Counted from the stretch's first letter, positions 16,742-24,988 are shown. The stretch is 64,000 nt of DNA from Celeribacter baekdonensis B30 (GCF_000299875.1 NZ_AMRK01000003.1:1-64000); one strand, 5' to 3'. Numbers and translations are program-made. The notes: generated by a model not told the origin, from the letters alone.

Positions 16742-16765
16742 GGTTCCGAGACTGATGTCTCAACC
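16742..16765 (-). other. Hairpin in the rpsB leader
   Basis: GGTT-GAGAC-ATCA-GTCTC-GG-AACC folds into a nine-pair stem with a two-base bulge, about 40 bases upstream of the rpsB start. S2 autoregulates its own leader in several bacteria; whether this leader is such an element here is an inference. Confidence 0.4.
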
Positions 16766-16824
16766 GGTGGACCTATCGAGGATGTCTCCCCCGAAGGCCC
16801 GCCTCCGCCTGTGAAGTGATCGCG

Positions 16825-16853
16825 CATATAGAGGTGTCTTTTCCAAAGTGCAA
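16825..16853 (-). promoter_or_regulatory. Sigma-70-type promoter of rpsB-tsf
   Basis: On the minus strand: -35 TTGCAC, a 17-base spacer, -10 TATATG. Good spacing and match, with transcription expected to begin near 16818 and give a leader of about 110 bases. Confidence 0.7.
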
Positions 16854-16993
16854 GCCCCTGCCCGCCCAAACACCGGTGTTTTGCCCGCAGGCGTGCTTGA
16901 GGCGGCATTCGGACCGTAAATTTGCACCCATGTGCGCCCATCTGTGCCGGCAATCCTTGCCATTCGGTCAAATTTGCGGTCATGGATAAAGCC

Positions 16994-17887
16994 ATGAGTA
17001 CACCACATGATATCCTTTGTATCGGGTCCGTGTTGTGGGACGTCATCGGACGCTCGGATCGCGCCATGCGGTTGGGCTCCGATGTGCCCGGACGGATCAT
17101 TCGCGTTCCCGGCGGCGTGGCGATGAACATTGCCATGGCCTTGGCGCGGTTTGGCCTGTCGCCCGATCTGTTGACCGCCATCGGTCGCGACCCGGCGGGC
17201 GATGAATTGATCTTGGCCGCCACTGTGCGCGGCATTGGCACCGGTCATGTCTACCGCTCCGAAGACCTGCCGACCGACACCTATATGGCGGTCGAAGGTG
17301 CGAACGGTTTGATCGCCGCCATTGCCGATGCGCATTCCCTGGAGGCGGCGGGCGACAAAATTCTGCGACCGCTCGCAGATGGGCGCCTGGGCAGCCGTGA
17401 GACCCCTTATAAGGGGCCGATCGCGCTCGACGGCAATCTCACCACGCAGCTTTTGCGCGAGATCGCCGTTTCACCGCTCTTTGCCCGTGCCGATCTGCGC
17501 ATCGCGCCCGCCAGCCCCGGCAAGGCCGAACGGCTTTTGCCGCTGCTCGATCACCCGCGCGCCACCTTATATGTCAACTTGGAGGAAGCCGGGCTTTTGG
17601 CCCACACCACTTTTGACAGTTCGGCGCAGGCCGCGCAGGCGCTGGTCGCCAAGGGCGCGCATCGCGTGTTGGTCACCAATGGCGGCGAAGATGCCTCCAT
17701 GGCCCGTCACGATATGGTCCTCACCCAAACCCCGCCGCCCGTGCTTGTCGCGCGGGTCACTGGCGCAGGCGATACATTTATGGCCGCACATGTTGCGGCC
17801 GAAATGCAAGGCGTGGATGAGGCAGATGCGCTCACCGAGGCCTTGAACGCCGCCGCCCAATATGTTTCTGGAGATACCCCCCTATGA
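16994..17887 (+). CDS. psuK: Pseudouridine kinase (PfkB family)
   Basis: Phosphorylates pseudouridine to pseudouridine 5-prime-phosphate. The PfkB fold is evident from VPGGVAMNIAMALARFGL near the N-terminus and the catalytic motif VTGAGDTFMAAH near the C-terminus (D is the general base). Its stop overlaps the psuG start by four bases, which fixes the role: kinase and glycosidase act in sequence to salvage uracil and ribose 5-phosphate from RNA turnover. An in-frame ATG at 16982 is the alternative start; GGA six to eight bases before 16994 favours the shorter protein. Confidence 0.9.
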   Translation: MSTPHDILCIGSVLWDVIGRSDRAMRLGSDVPGRIIRVPGGVAMNIAMALARFGLSPDLLTAIGRDPAGDELILAATVRGIGTGHVYRSEDLPTDTYMAVEGANGLIAAIADAHSLEAAGDKILRPLADGRLGSRETPYKGPIALDGNLTTQLLREIAVSPLFARADLRIAPASPGKAERLLPLLDHPRATLYVNLEEAGLLAHTTFDSSAQAAQALVAKGAHRVLVTNGGEDASMARHDMVLTQTPPPVLVARVTGAGDTFMAAHVAAEMQGVDEADALTEALNAAAQYVSGDTPL

Positions 17888-18810
17888 CCGATCTGAAATC
17901 TGGCCTGCCGATGATGTACGCCCCCGAAGTTGTGGCCGCCTTGGACACGGGCGCGCCGATCGTGGCGCTTGAATCGACGATCATCACCCATGGCATGCCC
18001 TACCCGCAAAATGTCGAGACCGCACGGATGGTCGAGGCGGATGTGCGTGCCGCCGGGGCTGTGCCTGCCACCATCGCCGTGCTTGATGGCGTGTTGCACA
18101 TCGGCTTGACCGACACTCAACTGGAAGCTCTGGCACAGGCCACCAATGTGATGAAAGTCTCACGCGCCGATATGCCCGTCTGTATCGCCCTTGGCGCGAC
18201 GGGTGCTACCACCGTGGCCGCCACGATGATCGCCGCCGAGATTGCCGGGATCAAAGTCTTTGCAACGGGTGGCATTGGCGGTGTGCATCGCGGGGCCGAA
18301 GAGACCTTTGACATCTCCGCCGATCTGTTGGAACTGGGCGAAACCGCTGTGACCGTGGTCGCGGCCGGGCCCAAAGCCATTCTCGACATTCCGAAAACGC
18401 TCGAAGTGTTGGAAACCCACGGTGTGCCGGTGATTGCCTATGGCCAAGATGAGATTCCGGCCTTTTGGTCGCGCGCCTCGGGCCTCAAAGCGCCGTTGCG
18501 TTTGGACAGTCCCGAAGACATAGCGCGGGCGATGCAGGTGCGCGCGGCGATGGGCCTTAAGGGCGGTCAGTTGATCGCCAACCCGATCCCAGAGGCGGAT
18601 GAAATCCCGCAAGAGGTGATCATGCCCTTCGTGGACACCGCATTGAAAGAAGCCGACGCCCAAGGCATTTCCGCCAAAGAGGTCACGCCATTCTTGTTGC
18701 AACGGATTTTTGAGCTGACCGAGGGCCGATCGCTCACCTCCAACATCGCCTTGGTGCGCAACAATGCGCGATTGGCGGCCAGGATCGCTGCCGCGCTGTG
18801 CGCAAAGTAA
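17884..18810 (+). CDS. psuG: Pseudouridine-5-prime-phosphate glycosidase
   Basis: Breaks the C-C glycosidic bond of pseudouridine monophosphate, giving uracil and ribose 5-phosphate. The 308-residue protein has the IndA/PsuG pattern: ALESTIITHGMPYPQN with E30 at the catalytic glutamate, then ALGATGATTVAATM, ATGGIGGVHRGAEETFDIS and the late block GGQLIANPIP. The ATGA overlap with psuK shows translational coupling. A hairpin follows the stop by about 40 bases. Confidence 0.95.
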   Translation: MTDLKSGLPMMYAPEVVAALDTGAPIVALESTIITHGMPYPQNVETARMVEADVRAAGAVPATIAVLDGVLHIGLTDTQLEALAQATNVMKVSRADMPVCIALGATGATTVAATMIAAEIAGIKVFATGGIGGVHRGAEETFDISADLLELGETAVTVVAAGPKAILDIPKTLEVLETHGVPVIAYGQDEIPAFWSRASGLKAPLRLDSPEDIARAMQVRAAMGLKGGQLIANPIPEADEIPQEVIMPFVDTALKEADAQGISAKEVTPFLLQRIFELTEGRSLTSNIALVRNNARLAARIAAALCAK

Positions 18811-18847
18811 GCAGATCGGCGACAGCTTGTAAAAATCATAAGAATTA

Positions 18848-18879
18848 TGGCGGGACCCGCGCTTTTCAGGGTCCTGCCA
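18848..18879. terminator. Possible terminator hairpin after psuG
   Basis: TGGCGGGACCC pairs with GGGTCCTGCCA (11 pairs, one G-U) around a short loop. No uridine run follows on the plus strand, so it may only be a transcript-end stabiliser. Confidence 0.4.
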
Positions 18880-18954
18880 TGTTGTGTCGGGGCCAGTGCC
18901 ACCCTAAGTTCTGGGAAACTGGCGGTTTCGCCCCTAATGCAGTGACAAATCGCG

Positions 18955-19683
18955 ATGACCAATCCATTTGAAGATGGCCCCCACCTCCCTCCACGCAAAC
19001 CAAGCCTTGGGGCACGGCTGCGCGCGGCCTTTTTGACCGGCCTCGTCGTTGTCGCCCCTATCGGCCTAACCGCCTATGTGATCTGGACCGTGATTGGCTG
19101 GGTCGATGGCTGGGTGCTGACCTTTGTGCCGCAGGCCTATCATCCCGACGCGTTGATCAACCGTTTGTTGGGCTATACCGATCCTTTGGACCAAATTCAC
19201 ATCAACCTGCGTGGCGCAGGCGTGATCATTTTCCTGCTGTTCACCGTCGTCGTCGGCTGGATTGCCAAGGGCCTTGTTGGGCGCTCTCTGATCCGTTGGG
19301 CCGAGCGGCTTGTCGATCGCACCCCGATTGTGCGGTCGATTTACAATGGCCTCAAACAGATCGCCGAAACGGTGTTTTCGCAATCCGACACGTCCTTTGA
19401 CAAAGCCTGTTTGGTCGAATACCCGCGTCGGGGCATCTGGGCGATTGGATTTGTCTCGACCAACGCCAAAGGCGAAATCGCCAAACGCACGCCAAGCGAT
19501 GAAGTGATGTTGTCGGTGTTTGTGCCCACGACACCCAACCCCACCTCAGGATTTTTGCTGTTTTTCCCGGAACATGACGTGGTGATTTTGGACATGTCGG
19601 TCGAAGATGCCGCCAAACTGGTGATCTCCGCCGGGCTGGTCTATCCCAATTCCAAAGATCCGACCCAGCCCGTATCGCACTGA
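18955..19683 (+). CDS. DUF502-family inner-membrane protein
   Basis: Unknown function. The 242-residue protein has two N-terminal membrane segments (about residues 24-46 and 82-104) and then a soluble region containing NGLKQIAETVFSQ, FVPTTPNPTSGFLLFFPEHD and SVEDAAKLVISAGLV. All of these are hallmarks of DUF502 (PF04367). It stands alone between psuG and the converging patatin gene. The start ATG at 18955 precedes a proline-rich cytoplasmic tail. Confidence 0.88.
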   Translation: MTNPFEDGPHLPPRKPSLGARLRAAFLTGLVVVAPIGLTAYVIWTVIGWVDGWVLTFVPQAYHPDALINRLLGYTDPLDQIHINLRGAGVIIFLLFTVVVGWIAKGLVGRSLIRWAERLVDRTPIVRSIYNGLKQIAETVFSQSDTSFDKACLVEYPRRGIWAIGFVSTNAKGEIAKRTPSDEVMLSVFVPTTPNPTSGFLLFFPEHDVVILDMSVEDAAKLVISAGLVYPNSKDPTQPVSH

Positions 19684-19708
19684 ATTCGAGGTCAGGCGGG
19701 CTATTGTG

Positions 19709-20764
19709 TCAGCCAAACATCTGTTTGAGATCGACACTGGCGCGTTTGCCCAAATCATCAAAATGCGCGTCCAGAAACCGATCACAGGCCACGCGCCCGG
19801 CCTCTTTCATCCGCATCAAAAGCATCGGTGACGGTGACATTTTGGTACGTGAGGACAAATCCTGCATCAGATCGTCATCGGCGATCATATGGATCAAAAC
19901 GTCTTTCATACTGCCCTCAGGCAAACGATTTTCGGCGATCAGTTCGCGGACAAATTGCACCGCGCGCAATTCGCGCAACAAAGACGTGTTGAACGAAATC
20001 TCGTTGATGCGGTTTTGAATCTCTTCCGGCGTGGTCGGCGTGCCCGGACGCTCCAGCGGGTTGATATTGACGATCACCACGTCTTGCGGAAATTCCGGTT
20101 CAAACAGTGGAAACAGCGCCGGATTGCCGGTGTAGCCACCGTCCCAATAGGGGTCCGTGATGCCCGTGATCGGGTCGGTCAGATCGACCGCCTGAAACAA
20201 TTCCGGCAAACAGGCCGAGGCCAAAACCACATCCGTTGTCACCTCCTCATGCGAAAAGACCCGGATTTTTCCGGTGCGCACATTGGTGGTGGAGATAAAC
20301 AGCGCGGGTCCCGTGCCCGTATGCAGAATGTCGCATTCCATCGCATCGACAATGGGCCTGAGCGGGTTTTGATAAAACATACCATAGGCATAGGGGCTGA
20401 CCATCGTCGTCACGGATTCAAAGAAATTAAACGGCATTGCCGCTTCCATCATCTTGGTCATGATTTCCGTGGTTGGCCCGAATTGCCGCAACCATGCGGA
20501 CAGGCGCACATCGGTGATCGCCCCCATTTCGCCCCAAAGATCATCGAGCGCCGCTTTAGCGCCCGCGCGACCATTGCGCACCATCCCGGCTTTCAGCGCC
20601 ACCCCGTTGAGTGCCCCCGCCGAGGTGCCCGAAATGGCGGCGATTTCGATCTCGTCATGCTCCAGCAACCGATCCAAAACCCCCCAGGTAAAGGCCCCAT
20701 GCGCCCCCCCGCCTTGCAACGCGAGGTTGATCTGCTTTGGTCTGATTTTGGGTTTGCGCGTCAT
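19709..20764 (-). CDS. Patatin-like phospholipase/acyl hydrolase
   Basis: Predicted serine acyl hydrolase acting on phospholipids or on polyhydroxyalkanoate-type esters. The 351-residue protein shows the patatin oxyanion motif LQGGGAHGAFTWG (residues 15-27), the nucleophile elbow GTSAG, and the aspartate motif DGGYTGNP, giving a complete Ser-Asp dyad. It has no signal peptide, so a cytoplasmic location is likely. It lies downstream of and in the same direction as 3-hydroxybutyrate dehydrogenase with about 120 bases between. That proximity suggests, without proving, a link to polyhydroxybutyrate turnover. Confidence 0.88.
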   Translation of the reverse strand: MTRKPKIRPKQINLALQGGGAHGAFTWGVLDRLLEHDEIEIAAISGTSAGALNGVALKAGMVRNGRAGAKAALDDLWGEMGAITDVRLSAWLRQFGPTTEIMTKMMEAAMPFNFFESVTTMVSPYAYGMFYQNPLRPIVDAMECDILHTGTGPALFISTTNVRTGKIRVFSHEEVTTDVVLASACLPELFQAVDLTDPITGITDPYWDGGYTGNPALFPLFEPEFPQDVVIVNINPLERPGTPTTPEEIQNRINEISFNTSLLRELRAVQFVRELIAENRLPEGSMKDVLIHMIADDDLMQDLSSRTKMSPSPMLLMRMKEAGRVACDRFLDAHFDDLGKRASVDLKQMFG

Positions 20765-20881
20765 CTGAAGCCCTTTCCGGGACTGTTATTGGCAAAGGCG
20801 CGCCGCGTTGGGTGCGCCTTTAGATGTCATGGCGGCCAAAGCGCGGCCTCGCAGCGGGATCAACATCGCATCACGTCGCGC

Positions 20882-21667
20882 TTACAGGGCGGTCCAGCCA
20901 CCATCGACAGAAATCGTCGTGCCGGTGATTTGCTTGGCATAATCAGAGGCCAGGAACACGCAAGTGCCGCCCAATTCTTCAACGGTGGCAAATTGTTTCG
21001 ACGGCTGACGGTCCAACAACACCTCACGGATCACGGTGTCGCGGTCCATATTGTATTGCTTCATCGTGTCGGGGATTTGCGCCTCCACCAGCGGCGTCAA
21101 CACATAGCCCGGACAGACCGCATTACAGGTGATTGGCTCTTCGGCGGTCTCCAATGCGGTGACTTTGGTCAGGCCGACGATACCGTGTTTGGCGGCAACA
21201 TAGGCGGATTTATAGGGCGATGCGGTCAGACCATGTGCCGAAGCGATGTTGATCACTCGGCCCCACCCGGCTTTGCGCATCATCGGTAGGGCGGCTGCGG
21301 TGGTGTGAAAGGCGGAACTGAGGTTGATCGCGAGGATGGCGTTCCATTTTTCGACCGGGAAATCATCAATCGGGGCAACATGTTGAATACCGGCGTTGTT
21401 CACCAGAATATCGCACGCCCCCGCAGTCTCGATCAGGGCGCGGCAGTCGTCGGATTTGGACATATCGGCCTTGATATAACGGACCTCAACGCCGTGCTCT
21501 TTGGCCATGTCTTTGGCCAATTGGTGATCCTCATCGCGGTCTGTGAAAGAATTGAGGACGATGTTCGCCCCTGCTTTGGCCAATTCATGGGCGACGCCAA
21601 GCCCGATGCCGGAATTCGATCCGGTGATGATGGCAGTTTTGCCTGAAAGCGGTGTGTGCGTGCTCAT
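20882..21667 (-). CDS. bdhA: 3-hydroxybutyrate dehydrogenase
   Basis: SDR enzyme interconverting (R)-3-hydroxybutyrate and acetoacetate with NAD, used in polyhydroxybutyrate and ketone-body metabolism. The 261-residue protein has TGSNSGIGLGVAHELA for cofactor binding, NNAGIQHVAPIDDFP (a BdhA-specific block), the catalytic serine in INIASAHGLTASPYKSAY, Y-x-x-x-K in YVAAK and the terminal TISVDGGWTAL. The ribosome site AAAGGAGA is upstream of the start. The patatin-like gene follows on the same strand. Confidence 0.94.
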   Translation of the reverse strand: MSTHTPLSGKTAIITGSNSGIGLGVAHELAKAGANIVLNSFTDRDEDHQLAKDMAKEHGVEVRYIKADMSKSDDCRALIETAGACDILVNNAGIQHVAPIDDFPVEKWNAILAINLSSAFHTTAAALPMMRKAGWGRVINIASAHGLTASPYKSAYVAAKHGIVGLTKVTALETAEEPITCNAVCPGYVLTPLVEAQIPDTMKQYNMDRDTVIREVLLDRQPSKQFATVEELGGTCVFLASDYAKQITGTTISVDGGWTAL

Positions 21668-21862
21668 GGCAGGTCTCCTTTATCTGTTCCCTCATAACTT
21701 ACGTGCTGCGGGTGCAAAGCAAAGGGGAGAATCACATTTACGGCAAAGAATCGGGGTCACACTGTGGCGAGGCAAACCGTGATTGTGCGTGAAGTGGCGG
21801 CGTTTGAACCGATGCACATCCACCGATCAGCCAAGCCTGCTTGGGGTTTACCCAGAGTGAGG

Positions 21863-21891
21863 GCAAAAAAAACGCCCGCACAAGGCGGGCG
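21863..21891 (-). terminator. Intrinsic terminator of the candidate small RNA
   Basis: Minus strand: perfect seven-pair stem CGCCCGC / GCGGGCG with a five-base loop, followed directly by eight Ts. The nearest annotated gene upstream on this strand is over 2 kb away, so the terminator must belong to a short local transcript. Confidence 0.85.
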
Positions 21892-21940
21892 CTGAGTTAT
21901 TGAGGCAGGTTTCATACAGGCAAGAAACCTATCGAGCAGT
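21865..21940 (-). ncRNA. Candidate small RNA of about 75 nt
   Basis: Predicted from a promoter 7 bases upstream of 21940 and an intrinsic terminator at its end. The transcript would fold as a 5-prime hairpin (AGGTTTC at 21930-21924 pairing with GAAACCT at 21913-21907, 10-base loop), a single-stranded linker of about 14 bases and the terminator hairpin. That is the usual shape of a trans-acting bacterial small RNA. I do not recognise a named family. An in-frame ATG in the second arm of the first hairpin leads into the terminator and is unlikely to be coding. Confidence 0.5.
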
Positions 21941-21946
21941 GAGGTC

Positions 21947-21975
21947 TTTATACGCGTTTCTCCGCCGCACTCCAA
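21947..21975 (-). promoter_or_regulatory. Promoter of the candidate small RNA
   Basis: Minus strand: -35 TTGGAG, exactly 17 bases, -10 TATAAA. It points to the terminator at 21863-21891 and to no protein gene. Confidence 0.65.
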
Positions 21976-22054
21976 GCTAAAAGTTTGAATTCATGTCCAA
22001 GCCGTCGTAGTTTCACCCTCAATAATAACACAAAACGAAGGCATTGTTCGCGAT

Positions 22055-23869
22055 ATGGCACAGCAGTTTTTCCAAACCCTTCGCACAGGCTCTGCGGCGG
22101 TCACCCTTTGCCTTTTGGCCAGCTCGATTTTGGCCGCACCGCAAACCGGGCTGGCGATGTATGGCGACCCTGACTTGCCCGCCGATTTCACCGCCCTGCC
22201 CTATGTCAATGCCGATGCGCCCAAAGGCGGGGCGATCATCACCGGCGAAGGTGGCAGTTTTGACAGCCTCAATCCCTTTATCCGAAAAGGCAAAGCGCCG
22301 TGGCAATTGCGCTACCTTATGGCCGAAAGCCTCATGGGACAGGCGTATTCCGAACCTTTCACGCTCTATTGCCTGCTCTGCGAAACCGTCGAGACCGACG
22401 CAGATCGCACCTGGGTTGAATTCACCCTGCGTGACACGGCCAAATTCTCTGACGGCAGCCCGGTCACCGTCGAAGACGTAATGTGGTCCTATGAAACGCT
22501 CGGCACCCAAGGCCATGGCCGTTACGCCACGTTGTGGGGTCAGATCGCGCGCATGGAGCAGACCGGAGAGCGCTCGGTCAAATTCACCTTTAACACGCCC
22601 AATCGCGAATTGGCGCTGTTGACGGCGATCCGGCCCATTTTGAAAAAAGCCTATTGGGACGACAAGGATTTCACCCAATCCGGCTTTGACAACATCCCCG
22701 TTTCGTCCGCCCCCTATGTGATCACCGATGTGCAGCCCGGCATGTTTGTCGAACTGACCCGCAACCCCGAGTATTGGGGCAAGGACGTGCCGTTCATGCG
22801 CGGTCAGGCCAATTTGGACACAATCCGGTTGGAATATTTCGCCGACGCCTCTTTGGTGATCGAGGCGTTTAAGGCCGGAACGCTCAATGCACACCGCGAA
22901 TTCAACATCCAGACCTGGAAAGACCAATATGATTTCCCCGCCGTTGCACGTGGCGACGTGATCAAATCGGTGATCCCACATCAACGCCCCACCGGCATGA
23001 CCGGCTTTGCGATGAACACCCGCCTGCCGCAGTTTGCCGATTGGCGCGTGCGTCAGGCGATGATTGAAGCGTTCAATTTCGATTACATCAACGAGGCCCA
23101 GACCGAGAGCCAACAGACCCGGATCACCTCCTATTTTTCCAATTCGCCGCTTGGCATGCGCCCCGGTCCCGCCGAGGGTCGCGTGGCCGAGCTTTTGGCC
23201 CCCTATAAAGACCAGCTTTTGCCCGGCACGCTTGAGGGCTATGACTTGCCCGAGACCTCTGGGCGGGAATTGGACCGAGGTGCGATGCGTCGTGCGATCG
23301 GGTTGATGGAACAGGCCGGATGGACGATCCAAAACGGCCAGATGAAAAACGCGGCCGGACAGCCCTTTGCCTTTGAGATCGTTCTCAAGGTTGGGGATGA
23401 TGAGAACCAGTCGATCATCGACACCTATACGCAAATGCTGCTGCATCTCGGGATCACGCCGAAAATCTCCGTCGTCGATTCCCCGCAGTACACACAGCGG
23501 ATGGAAAGCTTTGATTTCGGCATGACCCCGGTGCGCTATGGCCTCTCGCTCAGCCCTGGCAACGAGCAATACGCCTATTTCGGCCAAGCCGCCGCCGACA
23601 CCCCCGGGTCGCGCAACATTGCCGGGATCAGTGATCCGGTGGTCGATGCGATGATCGACAAAATGTTAGATGCGGAGAACCGCGAAGACAGCTTGGCGGC
23701 CACCCGTGCACTCGACCGGGTGCTGACGGCGGGCCGCTATGCCATTCCGCTTTATGCCTGGAACGAAAGTTTTGACGCGCATGTGAAAGAGCTAAAATAT
23801 CATGACACCTTGCCGCTCTATGGCGACTGGATTATGTGGCGGGAAATGACGTGGTATTGGCAGGAGTGA
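22055..23869 (+). CDS. Extracellular solute-binding protein family 5 (YejA-like)
   Basis: Periplasmic binding protein of an oligopeptide-type ABC importer. The 604-residue protein has a signal peptide (MAQQFFQTLRTGSAAVTLCL, then LASSILAAP, cleaved near residues 27-28). The mature part follows the SBP_bac_5 plan with YVNADAPKGGAI, GGSFDSLNPFIRKGKAP and the VEFTLRDTAKFSDGSPVTVEDV block. That block and the long length match the YejA subgroup. No permease or ATPase gene is adjacent; the next genes are tiny lipoproteins. The rest of the transporter must be elsewhere. Confidence 0.92.
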   Translation: MAQQFFQTLRTGSAAVTLCLLASSILAAPQTGLAMYGDPDLPADFTALPYVNADAPKGGAIITGEGGSFDSLNPFIRKGKAPWQLRYLMAESLMGQAYSEPFTLYCLLCETVETDADRTWVEFTLRDTAKFSDGSPVTVEDVMWSYETLGTQGHGRYATLWGQIARMEQTGERSVKFTFNTPNRELALLTAIRPILKKAYWDDKDFTQSGFDNIPVSSAPYVITDVQPGMFVELTRNPEYWGKDVPFMRGQANLDTIRLEYFADASLVIEAFKAGTLNAHREFNIQTWKDQYDFPAVARGDVIKSVIPHQRPTGMTGFAMNTRLPQFADWRVRQAMIEAFNFDYINEAQTESQQTRITSYFSNSPLGMRPGPAEGRVAELLAPYKDQLLPGTLEGYDLPETSGRELDRGAMRRAIGLMEQAGWTIQNGQMKNAAGQPFAFEIVLKVGDDENQSIIDTYTQMLLHLGITPKISVVDSPQYTQRMESFDFGMTPVRYGLSLSPGNEQYAYFGQAAADTPGSRNIAGISDPVVDAMIDKMLDAENREDSLAATRALDRVLTAGRYAIPLYAWNESFDAHVKELKYHDTLPLYGDWIMWREMTWYWQE

Positions 23870-23930
23870 TCCGCCGCGTATTACCCGCCAAACCTGATCC
23901 GATACCCCTCTGCATTTTGGGAAGACAAAC

Positions 23931-24044
23931 ATGAGAAAAGTAGCCCTTATCCTCCTCACCCTCGCGCTCGCCTCTTGCGGCACTGTTGCCGGCGTGGGCG
24001 AAGACATCACCGGCGCCTCGCGTACGGTTCAGGGGTGGTTCTAA
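23931..24044 (+). CDS. Entericidin-like small lipoprotein (37 aa)
   Basis: MRKVALILLTLALASC is a lipoprotein signal peptide with lipobox LASC. The mature peptide GTVAGVGEDITGASRTVQGW is very similar to entericidin A/B lipoproteins (GxGxD...G). Entericidins are outer-membrane lipoproteins first described as an antidote/toxin pair linked to stationary-phase lysis; their role in alphaproteobacteria is unclear. A second similar gene starts three bases after this one stops. Ribosome site GGGAAGAC upstream. Confidence 0.75.
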   Translation: MRKVALILLTLALASCGTVAGVGEDITGASRTVQGWF

Positions 24045-24047
24045 GCG

Positions 24048-24173
24048 GTGCTTTTGAAAGGCACCGCGCTTATCCTCTGTCTGAGTCTGGCATTGTCCGG
24101 CTGTACCGTGGCGCGCGTGGGGGCGAAAGCCACCAAAGGCGTGGTCAAAACCACCTCTAAGGTCGTGTTCTGA
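24048..24173 (+). CDS. Second small lipoprotein, entericidin-type partner (41 aa)
   Basis: GTG-started frame of 41 codons: a hydrophobic signal with lipobox LSGC, then TVARVGAKATKGVVKTTSKV, a basic amphipathic-looking tail. The tandem arrangement with the preceding entericidin-like gene (three-base gap) is like ecnA-ecnB. The sequence is less typical of entericidin than the first, so a partner or immunity-type role is only a suggestion. The next gene, on the opposite strand, ends six bases away. Confidence 0.6.
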   Translation: MLLKGTALILCLSLALSGCTVARVGAKATKGVVKTTSKVVF

Positions 24174-24178
24174 GCCGC

Positions 24179-24847
24179 TTATGTCAGCGACGTCACCCAA
24201 AGGATCGTTGCATCTTCCGGGCTGACTGAGATCACATTATGCCCCATCGACGCGTCATAATAGGCGCTGTCGCCCCGACGCATTTCGACCGGCTCATAGA
24301 ACTCGGTGATCAATTTGATCACCCCGGTGAGCACGTAAAGAAACTCTTCGCCATCATGGCGCACCCAGCCATCGAACTCTTCGAAATCCCGCGCCCGGAT
24401 TGTGGCGCGATACGGCAGCATGGATTTTTTGGTCAGAGCCGTCGCCAACATTTCATGTTCATAGGTCGCCGTCGGATGCGCCACCCCTTCGCCCGATTTC
24501 GTCACCGCCATGCGGCCAGAAATCTGCGCCCGTTGCGGCGGGGTGAACAACTGCGGCACCGAAATCTCAAGCCCCACCGCAAGCTTTTTGAGCGCATCAT
24601 AGGTCGGTGACATCTGGCCGTTTTCGATCTTGGACAGGGTGGACCGCGCCAGTCCCGCCTGTCCCGCCGCCTGCTCCAATGTCCAGCCCCGCGCCTTGCG
24701 CAGATCGCGCACCCTGAGACCCAAATCCAAAGGCCGCGCCTCATCGGGCGTGCCTTCGCCGCTTTCGCGGGCCAATCGGATCAGGCTCGGGGTGCGTGTG
24801 TCCGGGCCTGTGGTCGGGGCTGTGTCTGGTGTCGGTGTATCGCTCAT
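24179..24847 (-). CDS. XRE-family regulator with C-terminal cupin
   Basis: A 222-residue regulator: a disordered Thr/Pro-rich start (about 50 residues), a helix-turn-helix (LRVRDLRKARGWTLEQAAGQ, then AGLARSTLSKIENGQMSP), and a cupin domain (VRHDGEEFLYVLTGVIKLIT and RRGDSAYYDASMGHNVIS). Start at 24847; the longer frame would read through the terminator of the neighbouring gene. The architecture is shared with PuuR- and SutR-type regulators. No obvious target lies next to it: the small lipoproteins are convergent and the gene upstream is a 78-residue membrane protein on the same strand. Confidence 0.87.
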   Translation of the reverse strand: MSDTPTPDTAPTTGPDTRTPSLIRLARESGEGTPDEARPLDLGLRVRDLRKARGWTLEQAAGQAGLARSTLSKIENGQMSPTYDALKKLAVGLEISVPQLFTPPQRAQISGRMAVTKSGEGVAHPTATYEHEMLATALTKKSMLPYRATIRARDFEEFDGWVRHDGEEFLYVLTGVIKLITEFYEPVEMRRGDSAYYDASMGHNVISVSPEDATILWVTSLT

Positions 24848-24871
24848 GCCGTCTTGTAGCGCCTGTGAGAC

Positions 24872-24916
24872 AAAAAAGAAAACCCCCGGATGCTGTTGCA
24901 CGCATCTTCGGGGGTT
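24872..24916 (-). terminator. Intrinsic terminator of the 78-residue protein gene
   Basis: Minus strand: stem AACCCCCG / CGGGGGTT, extended inside by GATGC / GCATC, followed by TTTTCTTTTTT. It lies about 75 bases after the stop at 24989. Confidence 0.85.
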
Positions 24917-24988
24917 CTTGGGACGGGCGGTAGCTTGGGGGAATGCTCGTGAGGTTTCCGCCGACCCTAAACGTGAGGACCTTTGGCT

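Larger units (their letters stand above)
21668..22054. other. Intergenic region with a candidate small RNA
   Basis: Between bdhA and the solute-binding protein gene, which diverge. The left part (21668-21862) should hold the bdhA promoter but shows no clear motif apart from GTGCAAAGCAAAG around 21711. The right part contains a complete minus-strand transcription unit (promoter, about 75 bases, terminator), listed separately. Confidence 0.5.

Noticed and set aside
19889-21289. A 466-codon frame antisense to the patatin gene and bdhA
   Set aside because: It covers two well-supported genes on the other strand and its composition is typical antisense.
14648-22016. Shared 12-mer CGTAGTTTCACC at 14648 and 22005 as a regulatory element
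   Set aside because: In 64 kb, pairs of identical 12-mers are expected by chance in large numbers, and the two contexts are unrelated.
22019-23587. A 522-codon frame antisense to the solute-binding protein gene
   Set aside because: The plus-strand gene has a clear signal peptide and family motifs; the antisense frame has neither.
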